NCBI RefSeq assembly: GCF_035917975.1
Contig: NZ_CP109130.1
Span: 6,014,001-6,078,000 of the forward strand
Length of the DNA stretch: 64,000 nucleotides
From: Streptosporangium sp. NBC_01756
GTDB taxonomy: Bacteria; Actinomycetota; Actinomycetes; Streptosporangiales; Streptosporangiaceae
Reading direction: 5' to 3'
Positions 9,297-17,059 of the stretch are shown here, piece after piece; within the stretch, counting starts at the first letter, position 1, and each line of letters begins with the position of its first letter. Under the pieces are notes generated by a model. That model worked only from the letters and a program-made list of their open reading frames with translations, searched no databases and was not told the origin of the DNA. Made by a program: the position numbers and the translations under genes.

Positions 9297-11129
9297 TCAG
9301 TCGAACAGGACCCGCAGGGAGAACGAGGCGTCGCCGCCCGACTGCGTGCCGCTGATGCCGACGGCACGCAGCTGCTGGAGGTTGGTCCTGGCCTCGCCCT
9401 GCATGCTCTGCAGGTAGAGCTTCTCGATCTTGTTGAGATCGACGTAGGCGGCGGCGGTCGCGTTGCCGGCGTCGGGGATCGCGATCTGGAAGCTCTCGTC
9501 GTCGGCCAGGGTGCCGTCCTTGGCGAGCTCGGCGGCGTACTCCTGGGAGTTGGCCAGCACCAGGGTGCCGTCACCGGGCACCTTGGCGATCGGCGGGAGG
9601 CCGCCGCCGGTGCCGTCTCCGGCGAGGAGCTTCTCGATCTTGCCGACGACCTCCTGCGCCTTGGCGGGATCGGTGACGATCCGGGCGCCGATCTTGGGCT
9701 GGTCGCCGTCGAGGCCGGTCCCGTCCACCGCCACGGTGAGGTTCTTGCCGAGCAGCGTCACCAGGTCGGCGGGGAGCGCCAGGCCGGCCTGCTGCTGGGC
9801 CTGGTCGGCGAACTGCTGCAGGCCGCCGCCGGCGGTCTGGTCGGCCGACTTCAGGATCTGGGCCCACTGCTTGCTGACCACGTCACCGAGGCCGGAGAAC
9901 GAGACCGCGCCGGCGGTGGAGGCCGGAAGCTTGCCGATCCCGGTGACCTCGGGCTCGCCCATGCCCTCCAGGGCCTGTGCGCCGCGGCTGATGCCGGCCA
10001 GTTCGACGTAGCCCTCGTCGAAGCGGAGCGCGCCGGCTACCCGGAGGTTCTTGAGCTGCGCGAGGGCGGCGGGATCCTGGGTGGCCACCTGGGGGGTGAG
10101 CTGGGCGACCTTGCCCGCGTCCATCCAGAAGGAGAGCACGCCGGTCTCGCCGAGGTCGTTCAGATCGTCGGAGAAGGTGGGGAGATCGGTCAGCGGCGCC
10201 GCCTGGGCGGCCTGGTCGACCTCCGCCTGGGTCGCGGCGATCAGCGCGTAGTCCTCGCGGAAGGCGATGCCGTACTTGTCGCCGTCCGCGATCTTGGCGA
10301 TGCCGGCCTTCGCCTTCTCCGCGTCGGTCACCTGGATGGCCCCCACGAACCCGGGCTCCTCGCTGCCGTTGGCGGGCGGGAGCACGGCCACGCCGATCCG
10401 GCTGCCGAGCCACGGCTCGACGTCGGCGGCGTAGTTGATCTTGGCGTCGGCGTTCTTGTTCAGCAGGTCGAACAGGGCCGTACGCGGGTCTTCGCCGCGG
10501 AAGGAGTCCTTGGTGGCCGTGAACTTCCGGGCGATGCTGAACAGGGCCAGCTTCTGGTTGGCGGCCGGGTCGAGGTCGAGACGTACGTACCCGATGGCGC
10601 TGCCGGGCAGCACGTCGTGGGGCTGGGTGCCGCCGCCGCTGAGCATGCTGACCGCGTAGGCGCCGCCGCCGCCGACGAGGGCCACGACCAGGGCCGCGAT
10701 CACCGCGATCAGCCAGCCCTTGCCGCCCTTGCGGGCGGGCGGGGCCGGCGGCTGCCCGGCGCCGAGGAAGTCCGGGCCCTGCTGCTGCCAGCCGGGCTGC
10801 TGGCCGTAGGGCTGCTGCTGACCGTAGGCCTGCTGCTGACCGTAGGGCTGCTGCTGGTAGGTGGGCTGATGGCCGTACCCCTGTTGCGGCTGACCCTGCT
10901 GACCGTAGGGCTGCTGGCCGTAGGGCTGTTGCGGCTGGCTCTGCTGACCGTATCCCTGCTGCGGCTGGCCCTGCTGGTATCCCCCGGGCGGCTGCTGCGG
11001 GTAACCGCCCTGCTGAGGATTGCCCTGGGGGTATGACGGGCCGTTCTGCGGCCGGTAGGCGATCGTGCGGTCTGGCTCCTGATCCGGTGGGGGTGACTGG
11101 CCGGGGGGATTATTGGCAGACATGCTCAC
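9297..11129 (-). CDS. DUF3352-type membrane-anchored protein with Gln/Tyr-rich N-terminus
   Basis: About 610 residues. Residues 30-117 are low complexity, built from QQPYGQ-like units. One membrane segment spans about 139-160 (after KGGKG), and the remaining 450 residues are predicted outside the membrane (TQPHDVLPGSAIGYVRLDLDPAANQK onward), as in the actinobacterial DUF3352 family. Function unknown. The start may be GTG 11129 or ATG 11123 (MSANNPPGQS). The promoter region is unusually AT-rich, and the right end of an IS605-type element lies about 70 bp upstream. The gene occupies the spot where mycobacteria have a rhomboid protease gene between cysM and murI. Confidence 0.8.
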   Translation of the reverse strand: MSMSANNPPGQSPPPDQEPDRTIAYRPQNGPSYPQGNPQQGGYPQQPPGGYQQGQPQQGYGQQSQPQQPYGQQPYGQQGQPQQGYGHQPTYQQQPYGQQQAYGQQQPYGQQPGWQQQGPDFLGAGQPPAPPARKGGKGWLIAVIAALVVALVGGGGAYAVSMLSGGGTQPHDVLPGSAIGYVRLDLDPAANQKLALFSIARKFTATKDSFRGEDPRTALFDLLNKNADAKINYAADVEPWLGSRIGVAVLPPANGSEEPGFVGAIQVTDAEKAKAGIAKIADGDKYGIAFREDYALIAATQAEVDQAAQAAPLTDLPTFSDDLNDLGETGVLSFWMDAGKVAQLTPQVATQDPAALAQLKNLRVAGALRFDEGYVELAGISRGAQALEGMGEPEVTGIGKLPASTAGAVSFSGLGDVVSKQWAQILKSADQTAGGGLQQFADQAQQQAGLALPADLVTLLGKNLTVAVDGTGLDGDQPKIGARIVTDPAKAQEVVGKIEKLLAGDGTGGGLPPIAKVPGDGTLVLANSQEYAAELAKDGTLADDESFQIAIPDAGNATAAAYVDLNKIEKLYLQSMQGEARTNLQQLRAVGISGTQSGGDASFSLRVLFD

Positions 11130-11198
11130 TCACAATGTGGATTTATGGAATAAAAATAATTTAGTGCACATCGCTAGCAGGCGGCTTGCAGTCAGCTT

Positions 11199-11251
11199 CT
11201 CGGCCCTGAAGGGTCGAGCTTGCAGCTCCTCGCCGTGCATGGGGTGCACGG
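11199..11251 (-). ncRNA. candidate omega-RNA scaffold / right-end hairpins of the IS605 element
   Basis: Directly after the tnpB stop (read on the minus strand) come a perfect 7-bp hairpin with a 5-nt loop (11233-11251) and an 8-bp hairpin with one wobble pair and a TGAA loop (11199-11218). In characterised IS200/605 elements the right end next to tnpB is transcribed as the guide (omega) RNA, with the guide taken from sequence just outside the element. The structure is seen; the RNA role is inferred. Confidence 0.45.
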
Positions 11252-11252
11252 A

Positions 11253-12410
11253 TCAGGCCGCGTCGTCGGCAGCGTGACTCACTGCCCAGCTCGCGGCACC
11301 GCGCGCGGCGATGTTACGGGCTGCGTTCACATCGGCGTGCTCAGCGAAGCCGCACGACGTGCAGGAGAAGGTGGCCTGGTCGGGCCGGTTCTTCTTGTCG
11401 ATGTGGCCGCATGCCGAACACCCCTGAGAGGTGTAACGGGGGTCCACATGAACCACCGGCAGCCCGGCGCGGGTCGCCTTGTAGGCGATATATGCGCCGA
11501 GCTGCCGGAAGCTCCAGGAATGCAGCGTGACCCGCTGGGGCATGCGGAGCCGTACCCTCTCGCGGATGCCGCCCAGGTCTTCCAGGGCGATGCCGCGACA
11601 GGTGCGTTGGGCCTCGGTCACGATCTGCTTGGAGATGCGGTGGTTGGTGTCGGCGGCGAAGCGTGCTTCCCGGCCGGAGAGCCTGCGCAGGAGCCGTTTG
11701 GCGGATGTGGTGCCCTTGGCCTGGAGGCGACTGCGCAGGCGGCGGTTGCGGTGGCGGACCTGGTTTAAGTGTTTGCCCGCGTGGACGGTGCCGTCGTTGG
11801 TGGTGGCGATGTTGGCGATGCCGAGGTCGACGCCGAGAAAAGCGTCCGGCTCGATCAGTTCGGGCTCGGGAATGTCGCAGGTGGCGTACAGGTACCACTG
11901 GTCGCCCCGGTACACCAGGTCGCTTTCGCCCCGGCGGTGCTCGGTGAGCGTCTTCAACTGCTGCGGGGAGCACGAGAAGGGGATACGGCCGGAGCGTCCA
12001 CGCACGGTCCAGATCGAGACGGTGCGGGCGTCCGTCTGCCAGGACAGGCATCGGTCGTCGAACGGCTGGGCGGCGTCCTTGCGGAACCGGATCGGCTTGG
12101 CCTCGACGATCGTGCGTCGCTTCGATCCTTCGCGGCCGTAGTTCCCGGCCTTCAGGTTCGCCGTCAGCGTCGCGTAGGCCCCGGCCGTCTTGCGGGCGGC
12201 ATGGATCGCGGGCTGAGCAGACAGGCCCATCTCCTTCAGCTCCCCGTACACCAGGCGCTGTAGCGAGGTCTTGTCTTTTATCCCGGTGTCGAACGCGCGG
12301 CGGGAGGCGTGATTGGCGGCGTGGTTGCAGGCGCGAAGCGTCTCCCGGAGGGCTGTCTCGGTGGGCGCGTCCGGGAGCAGTTTCACCTGCACCACGATCT
12401 TCATTCCCAT
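11253..12410 (-). CDS. tnpB: TnpB, RNA-guided nuclease of an IS605-type element
   Basis: 385 residues from ATG 12410 (383 from ATG 12404; a 394-residue frame from 12437 would overlap tnpA). The RuvC-type catalytic residues are present: Asp in GVDLGIA, Glu in ALEDLGGI and Asp in EHADVNAARN. The zinc ribbon has CSACGH and CTSCGF. Length matches the usual 380-430 residues. TnpB proteins are omega-RNA-guided DNA nucleases that help retain the element. No frameshift or missing catalytic residue is visible. Confidence 0.92.
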   Translation of the reverse strand: MGMKIVVQVKLLPDAPTETALRETLRACNHAANHASRRAFDTGIKDKTSLQRLVYGELKEMGLSAQPAIHAARKTAGAYATLTANLKAGNYGREGSKRRTIVEAKPIRFRKDAAQPFDDRCLSWQTDARTVSIWTVRGRSGRIPFSCSPQQLKTLTEHRRGESDLVYRGDQWYLYATCDIPEPELIEPDAFLGVDLGIANIATTNDGTVHAGKHLNQVRHRNRRLRSRLQAKGTTSAKRLLRRLSGREARFAADTNHRISKQIVTEAQRTCRGIALEDLGGIRERVRLRMPQRVTLHSWSFRQLGAYIAYKATRAGLPVVHVDPRYTSQGCSACGHIDKKNRPDQATFSCTSCGFAEHADVNAARNIAARGAASWAVSHAADDAA

Positions 12411-12427
12411 ATTGTAGCTTCTTATCC

Positions 12428-12928
12428 ATGTCACCACGGTGGGAACCAGATCCGCTGGTAAGGCGCGGTCGTAGCGTCGTCTACGACCTTCACGTACATC
12501 TTGTCTTTGTCACGAAGTATCGGCGTGATGTCCTCACCGACGCCATGCTCACCCGCTGCGAGGACGTCATGCGTGAGGTGTGCGCCCAGCTCGGCGCGAC
12601 CTTGCGGGAGTTCAACGGCGAGGACGACCACGTGCACCTACTCGTGCACTACTCGCCCAAGCTGCCCATCACGACCTTGGTCAACCGACTCAAAGGCGTC
12701 TCCGCGCACTACCTGCGCAAGGAGTTCACCGGCCGGATCAACCGGCACATCATGCATGGCCACCTGTGGTCGCCCTCGTATTTCGCCGGATCTTGCGGCG
12801 GCGCACCGCTTCAGATCATCCGCGAGTACATCGAGAACCAAAAACGCCCGGACTGGCGTCCGGGCGCAGGCAGGGAAGCCATTCCTCCCGGCCCTGGGGG
12901 GCCGGGATTCCTGGCTAGACCTCGTTGA
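12428..12928 (+). CDS. tnpA: IS200/IS605 TnpA, Y1 HUH single-strand transposase
   Basis: A 166-residue Y1 transposase. The HUH metal motif is DHVHLLV and the catalytic tyrosine is in IIREYIENQ. TnpA excises and inserts the element as single-stranded DNA at hairpin-flanked ends. The C-terminal tail (after NQKRPDWRPG) is longer than usual and is encoded across subterminal hairpins, probably because the ORF runs into the element's left end. Divergent from tnpB with 17 bp between the preferred start codons. Confidence 0.92.
   Translation: MSPRWEPDPLVRRGRSVVYDLHVHLVFVTKYRRDVLTDAMLTRCEDVMREVCAQLGATLREFNGEDDHVHLLVHYSPKLPITTLVNRLKGVSAHYLRKEFTGRINRHIMHGHLWSPSYFAGSCGGAPLQIIREYIENQKRPDWRPGAGREAIPPGPGGPGFLARPR
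12845..12906. repeat. subterminal hairpins at the tnpA end of the IS605 element
   Basis: A perfect 9-bp hairpin (12845-12853 with 12858-12866, loop TGGC) and a perfect 8-bp hairpin (12887-12894 with 12899-12906, loop TGGG). Such imperfectly palindromic ends are bound by TnpA dimers. The outermost cleavage site cannot be placed from sequence alone. Confidence 0.6.
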
Positions 12929-13116
12929 ACTAACTGGTCGATTGCTCGGTCCAAGTGTGATCACCGCTGTTCCGGCCGCCCTGCCCGCCTGCCGTTCCGA
13001 GACTTCCGCGAGCGTCATGCGGGGGAAAGGCGCTCCCAGGCGGGGCCGGGCCGATGAGGCGCCGACCGCGCGGACTGGGTAAAGTGAGCGCTCTAGAATA
13101 AGGTTCGGGAGTGTGG

Positions 13117-13908
13117 ATGACGAAGTTCGACGAGGCGACGCAGGCCATCCGGGTGGACGAGACCACCTATGACGTGTGCCTGGACCCCGGATACTCGATC
13201 GGCGGGCCGCTCAACGGCGGCTACCTGATGGCGGTGCTCCTGCGCGCGGTGGTGGACGCCTCCCCGCACGGGCATCCGGTGACCACCAGCGCCCAGTTCC
13301 TGCGTGCGCCCCGGCCGGGCCCCGCCCGGGTGCGGCTGGAGCAGATCAAGGCCGGCCGCACCGCCGCGATGACCCGCGCGACCCTGGTCCAGGACGACAC
13401 GTCCTTCATTGAGACCCTTGTCACGACGGCGACCCTGACCGACGCCTCCCCCGACTGGACGGACGGCCCCTCGACGGTCATGCCGCCCGTCGAGCAGTGC
13501 GTCAGGCTGCCCGACCCCAGGCCGGAGTCGGGCATGACGCTCAACGCGCAGATGGAGATGGCGTTCGACCCGCCCACCATCGGCTGGCTCGACGGCAACC
13601 CCACCGGCCGCCCCGAGGCCCGCGCCTACTTCCGGATGGCCGAACCGCAGGATCCCGACCCCTACGTGCTCGCGCTGGCCGTGGACGCCCTCCCCCCGGT
13701 GGTCTTCTCCGCCGGAGCCCGGGGCTGGGCCCCGACCGTCGATCTCACCTGGCACCTGCGCGCCCTGCCCGCCCCCGGCTGGCTCACCTTGCTCGGCAGC
13801 GGCCGGATGATCAGCGACGGCTGGTTCGACGAGGAGGTCGAGGTCTGGGACGGAGCCGGCCGGCTGGTCGCCCAGTCCCGCCAACTCGCCCGGGTGGGCC
13901 GAGGCTGA
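13117..13908 (+). CDS. acyl-CoA thioesterase family protein (TesB-like double hotdog)
   Basis: A 263-residue cytosolic protein with two hotdog-like halves. The N-terminal half has GGPLNGGYLMAVLLRA, the usual thioesterase helix with upstream GPxxGG, and TTSAQFLRAPRPGPARVRLE. The C-terminal half has GWAPTVDLTWHLRALPAPGWL, typical of the TesB/4HBT_3 group. Start ATG 13117 is preferred over GTG 13111 because GGGAG lies 8 nt upstream. A possible -10 (TAGAAT) lies at 13094-13099. Substrate unknown; hydrolysis of acyl-CoA is inferred from family. The gene interrupts the conserved cysM to murI linkage. Confidence 0.75.
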   Translation: MTKFDEATQAIRVDETTYDVCLDPGYSIGGPLNGGYLMAVLLRAVVDASPHGHPVTTSAQFLRAPRPGPARVRLEQIKAGRTAAMTRATLVQDDTSFIETLVTTATLTDASPDWTDGPSTVMPPVEQCVRLPDPRPESGMTLNAQMEMAFDPPTIGWLDGNPTGRPEARAYFRMAEPQDPDPYVLALAVDALPPVVFSAGARGWAPTVDLTWHLRALPAPGWLTLLGSGRMISDGWFDEEVEVWDGAGRLVAQSRQLARVGRG

Positions 13909-13976
13909 GCCACGAATCAGCGTTGTGAGGATTCTTACCGTGAGCATCCGCCCCGGGTCGCCTAACCTTGGGAAGC

Positions 13977-14798
13977 GTGTCGCAAGCGAATATCGGAATC
14001 TTTGACAGCGGTGTAGGCGGCCTCACGGTGGCCAGGGCGATCATCGACCAGCTGCCCAGCGAGTCGATCTTCTACGTGGCCGACACGGCACGCCAGCCGT
14101 ACGGTCCCAAGTCCATCGCGCAGGTCCGCGCCTATGCGCTGGAGGTGATGGACCACCTCGTCGAGCACGATGTCAAGTTGCTGGTGATCGCGTGCAACAG
14201 CGCCAGCGCGGCGGTGCTGCGGGACGCGCGCGAACGCTACGACGTGCCCGTCGTCGAGGTGATCCAGCCGGCGACGCGCCGGGCGGTGCGGGCCACCCGC
14301 AACGGCAGGGTCGGGGTCATCGGGACCAGGGCCACGATCGAGTCGATGGCCTACCACGACGCGTTCGCCGCCGCCCCCGACGTCCTGCTGACCGGGGTGG
14401 CGGCACCCCGGCTGGTGGAGTTCGTGGAGCGCGGGGAGACGACGAGCGAGGAGCTCATCGAGGTCATCCGTGAGTATCTGCGGCCGGTGCTGGCGGACGG
14501 GTGCGACACGCTGATCCTGGGATGCACGCACTACCCGCTGCTCACCGCCCCCATCTCCTACGTCGCGGGAGACGGGGTCACGCTGGTCTCCAGCGCCGAC
14601 GAGACGGCCAAGGACGTCTACCGCATCCTGCACGACCGGGGATTGGCGGCCGAGGGCGGCACTCCCCGGCACCGGTTCGCCGCCACCGGCGACACCATCC
14701 TGTTCGAACGGCTCGGGCAGCGCTTCCTGGGACCGGAGATCCAGGCGGTCGAGCTCGCGCCGGTGGGGGACGTCTCCGGTAACGGACACCACTCGTGA
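13977..14798 (+). CDS. murI: glutamate racemase
   Basis: A 273-residue cofactor-independent racemase that makes D-glutamate for peptidoglycan. The two catalytic cysteines are Cys73 (ACNSAS) and Cys183 (GCTHYP), with Asp10 and Ser11 (FDSGVGG) and His185. GTG 13977 is preferred as start (GGGAAG just upstream), with a TTG three codons earlier possible. First gene of the conserved murI, metallo-beta-lactamase, rph, rdgB run (Rv1338-Rv1341 order). Confidence 0.95.
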   Translation: MSQANIGIFDSGVGGLTVARAIIDQLPSESIFYVADTARQPYGPKSIAQVRAYALEVMDHLVEHDVKLLVIACNSASAAVLRDARERYDVPVVEVIQPATRRAVRATRNGRVGVIGTRATIESMAYHDAFAAAPDVLLTGVAAPRLVEFVERGETTSEELIEVIREYLRPVLADGCDTLILGCTHYPLLTAPISYVAGDGVTLVSSADETAKDVYRILHDRGLAAEGGTPRHRFAATGDTILFERLGQRFLGPEIQAVELAPVGDVSGNGHHS

Positions 14799-14862
14799 GA
14801 AGCGCGGCAACCGGCACCGAGCGGTGGCGTGACAGGGCAGAACGCGAAGAAGAGGGGTCGCC

Positions 14863-15615
14863 ATGAAATTGACGGTTATCGGATGCTCTGGGAGCTTCCC
14901 CGGCCCGGACAGCCCCTCCTCCTGCTATCTGCTGGAGGCCGAGGGGTTCCGCATGCTGCTGGACTTCGGTACCGGCGCCCTGGGGGCACTCCAGCGGCAC
15001 ATCGGCCTCTACGACGTGGACGCGATCTGCCTGTCGCACCTGCACGCCGACCACTGCCTCGACATGTGCTCCTACCACGTGGTGCGCACCTACTCCCCGC
15101 AGGGCCCGTTCCTCCGGGTGCCGGTGCACGCCCCCGCCGACGCCCCCCGCCGCCTGGCCGCCGCCTACGGCATGCCCGACGAGCCGGGGCTGGAGACGGC
15201 CTTCGACTTCATCGGGCTGAAGCCGGGCGTCTTCGAGGTGGGCCCCTTCGAGGTCACCGCCGCACCGGTGAACCACCCGGTCGAGGCCTACGGGTTCCGG
15301 GTTTCGTACGGCGGGCGCTCGGTGGCCTACTCCGGCGACACCGGCGAGTCCACCGAACTGGTCAAGCTCGCCTCGGGGGCGGATGTGTTCCTGTGCGAGG
15401 CGTCCTTCCTGGAGCGGCCCGGCCTGCCCGCCAATCTGCACCTGACCGGCCGCCAGGCCGCCGAGCACGCGGCCAGGGCGGACGTGGGCACCCTGGTGCT
15501 GACCCACCTCGTGCCCTGGTACGACCAGGAGCGTGTTCTGCACGAGGCTTCCCTCGGCGGCTTCGGCGGACGGACCGAACTCGCGCGGAGCGGGGCCCTA
15601 TATGACCTAGGGTGA
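14863..15615 (+). CDS. metallo-beta-lactamase fold hydrolase (Rv1339-type, putative cyclic-nucleotide phosphodiesterase)
   Basis: A 250-residue MBL-fold protein with the metal motif His59-x-His61-x-Asp63-His64 (SHLHADHC), a second histidine in [12 protein letters not shown], and GDTG. Its mycobacterial counterpart Rv1339, in the same gene order, has been reported as an atypical class II cAMP phosphodiesterase, so a similar role is plausible. SD GAGGGG precedes the ATG. Stop overlaps a GTG just before rph, consistent with a translationally coupled operon. Confidence 0.85.
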   Translation: MKLTVIGCSGSFPGPDSPSSCYLLEAEGFRMLLDFGTGALGALQRHIGLYDVDAICLSHLHADHCLDMCSYHVVRTYSPQGPFLRVPVHAPADAPRRLAAAYGMPDEPGLETAFDFIGLKPGVFEVGPFEVTAAPVNHPVEAYGFRVSYGGRSVAYSGDTGESTELVKLASGADVFLCEASFLERPGLPANLHLTGRQAAEHAARADVGTLVLTHLVPWYDQERVLHEASLGGFGGRTELARSGALYDLG

Positions 15616-15620
15616 GGTTC

Positions 15621-16337
15621 ATGGCCCGTGCAGATGGACGTTCTCCCGATCAGCTCCGCCCCGTGACGATCACCCGCGGCTGGCTCGCGCACGCCGAGGG
15701 CTCGGTGCTCGTCGAGTTCGGCGGCACCAAGGTGCTCTGCGCCGCCTCCGTGCAGGACAGCGTGCCCCGCTGGCGCCGGGGGAGCGGCCAGGGCTGGATC
15801 ACCGCCGAATACGCCATGCTGCCCCGCGCCACCAACACCCGTAACGACCGCGAGTCGGTGCGCGGCAAGATCGGCGGCCGGACCCACGAGATCTCCCGCC
15901 TGATCGGCCGGTCCCTGCGGGCCTGCGTCGACTACAAGACCCTGGGTGAAAACTCGATCGTCATCGACTGCGACGTGCTCCAGGCCGACGGCGGCACCCG
16001 CACGGCCGCCATCACCGGCGCCTACGTCGCGCTGGCCGACGCGGTGGCGTGGATGCGCGAGCGGAAGATGTGCAAGGGCGACCCCCTGATCGACTCGGTC
16101 GCGGCCGTGTCGGTCGGCGTCGTCGGATCCACCCCGCTGCTGGACCTCTGCTACACCGAGGACGTCGCCGCCGAGACGGACATGAACGTGGTGATGACCG
16201 GCGCCGGCGAGTTCGTCGAGGTCCAGGGCACGGCCGAGGGCAAGCCGTTCAACCGGGGCGCCCTCGACGAGCTGCTCGACCTGGGGGTCGCCGGGTGCGC
16301 CGAGCTCACCCGGCTGCAGCGGGAGACGCTGGCATGA
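15621..16337 (+). CDS. rph: ribonuclease PH
   Basis: A 238-residue phosphorolytic 3-prime exoribonuclease maturing tRNA ends. It carries [13 protein letters not shown] at the N-terminus, [33 protein letters not shown] (phosphate and RNA contacts) and [23 protein letters not shown] 15621 gives the usual MxRxDGR N-terminus; a GTG at 15612 overlapping the upstream stop is possible. The stop overlaps the rdgB ATG by four bases. Confidence 0.95.
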   Translation: MARADGRSPDQLRPVTITRGWLAHAEGSVLVEFGGTKVLCAASVQDSVPRWRRGSGQGWITAEYAMLPRATNTRNDRESVRGKIGGRTHEISRLIGRSLRACVDYKTLGENSIVIDCDVLQADGGTRTAAITGAYVALADAVAWMRERKMCKGDPLIDSVAAVSVGVVGSTPLLDLCYTEDVAAETDMNVVMTGAGEFVEVQGTAEGKPFNRGALDELLDLGVAGCAELTRLQRETLA

Positions 16338-16948
16338 GCACGATTTCGGACCGGCTGGTTCTGGCCACCCGCAACGCCGGAAAGATCGTCGAGCTCCGCC
16401 GCATCCTGGCCGACGCCTCGGTGCCGGTGGAGATCATCGGCCTGGAGGAGTTCCCCGAGATCGGCGACGTCGCCGAGACCGGCCTGACCTTCGCCGAGAA
16501 CGCCCTGCTCAAGGCCCATGCCGTCGCCCAGGCAGCGGGCCTGCCCGCGATCGCCGACGACTCGGGCGTCTGCGTCGACGCGCTGAACGGCATGCCGGGC
16601 ATCTTCTCGGCCCGCTGGTCCGGCAGGCACGGCGACGACGTGGCCAACCTGAACCTGCTGCTCGCGCAGGTGTCCGACGTGCCGCCGGAGCACCGGGGAG
16701 CCCATTTCGCGTGTGCCGCGGCACTGGCCCTGCCATCGGGTGAGGAGCGGGTGGCCGAGGGTGTGCTGCCCGGCCTGATCGTCGACGCCCCGCGCGGGAC
16801 CAACGGCTTCGGCTATGACCCGATCTTCGTGCCCGAGGGGGAGAGCCGGACCATCGCCGAGCTGTCGGCCGCGGAGAAGAACGCCATCAGCCACCGGGGC
16901 CGCGCCTTCCGCGCGCTGGCTCCCGTCCTCGCCGAGGTGATCTCCTAA
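16334..16948 (+). CDS. rdgB: XTP/dITP diphosphatase (non-canonical purine NTPase)
   Basis: A 204-residue HAM1/RdgB pyrophosphatase that removes deaminated purine nucleotides from the pool. Family motifs: [16 protein letters not shown] at the N-terminus, [46 protein letters not shown] and [14 protein letters not shown] overlaps the rph stop (ATGA). Ends the conserved block. Its last codons are duplicated downstream in a 40-bp tandem repeat. Confidence 0.95.
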   Translation: MSTISDRLVLATRNAGKIVELRRILADASVPVEIIGLEEFPEIGDVAETGLTFAENALLKAHAVAQAAGLPAIADDSGVCVDALNGMPGIFSARWSGRHGDDVANLNLLLAQVSDVPPEHRGAHFACAAALALPSGEERVAEGVLPGLIVDAPRGTNGFGYDPIFVPEGESRTIAELSAAEKNAISHRGRAFRALAPVLAEVIS

Positions 16949-17013
16949 CAGGCCGTTCCCGGACGGCCGGTAAGAAGTGATCTCCTAGCGGGCCGTTCCG
17001 GACGGCCGGTAAC
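16937..17013 (+). repeat. 40-bp tandem duplication of the rdgB 3-prime end carrying two hairpins
   Basis: The segment starting GTGATCTCCTA at 16937 is repeated from 16977 with few changes. Each copy carries a 6-bp GGCCGT/ACGGCC hairpin (16951-16968 and 16991-17007). There is no T-tract, but tandem U-less hairpins are commonly taken as actinobacterial terminators, so this probably ends the murI-rdgB operon. Confidence 0.8.
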
Positions 17014-17059
17014 CGGTGCGTGAGATCCCGCTCTCCTCCGGCGGGCGTACCGTCGGAGG

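Larger units (their letters stand above)
11190..12930 (-). mobile_element. IS200/IS605-family insertion sequence (IS605-type, divergent tnpA and tnpB)
   Basis: Contains a Y1 transposase gene and a tnpB gene with facing 5-prime ends, the arrangement typical of IS605 itself. Imperfect hairpins lie near both ends, as expected for a family that lacks terminal inverted repeats: 11199-11218 and 11233-11251 on the tnpB side, 12845-12866 and 12887-12906 on the tnpA side. Exact boundaries and the 4-5 nt target motif cannot be fixed without an empty site, so the ends are approximate. Both ORFs are intact, so the element may be active or recently so. Confidence 0.85.

Noticed and set aside
11341-12429. 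Long alternative minus-strand frame in the IS605 element
   Set aside because: Overlaps tnpB in another frame, Arg/Pro/His rich, no motif; tnpB has all catalytic residues.
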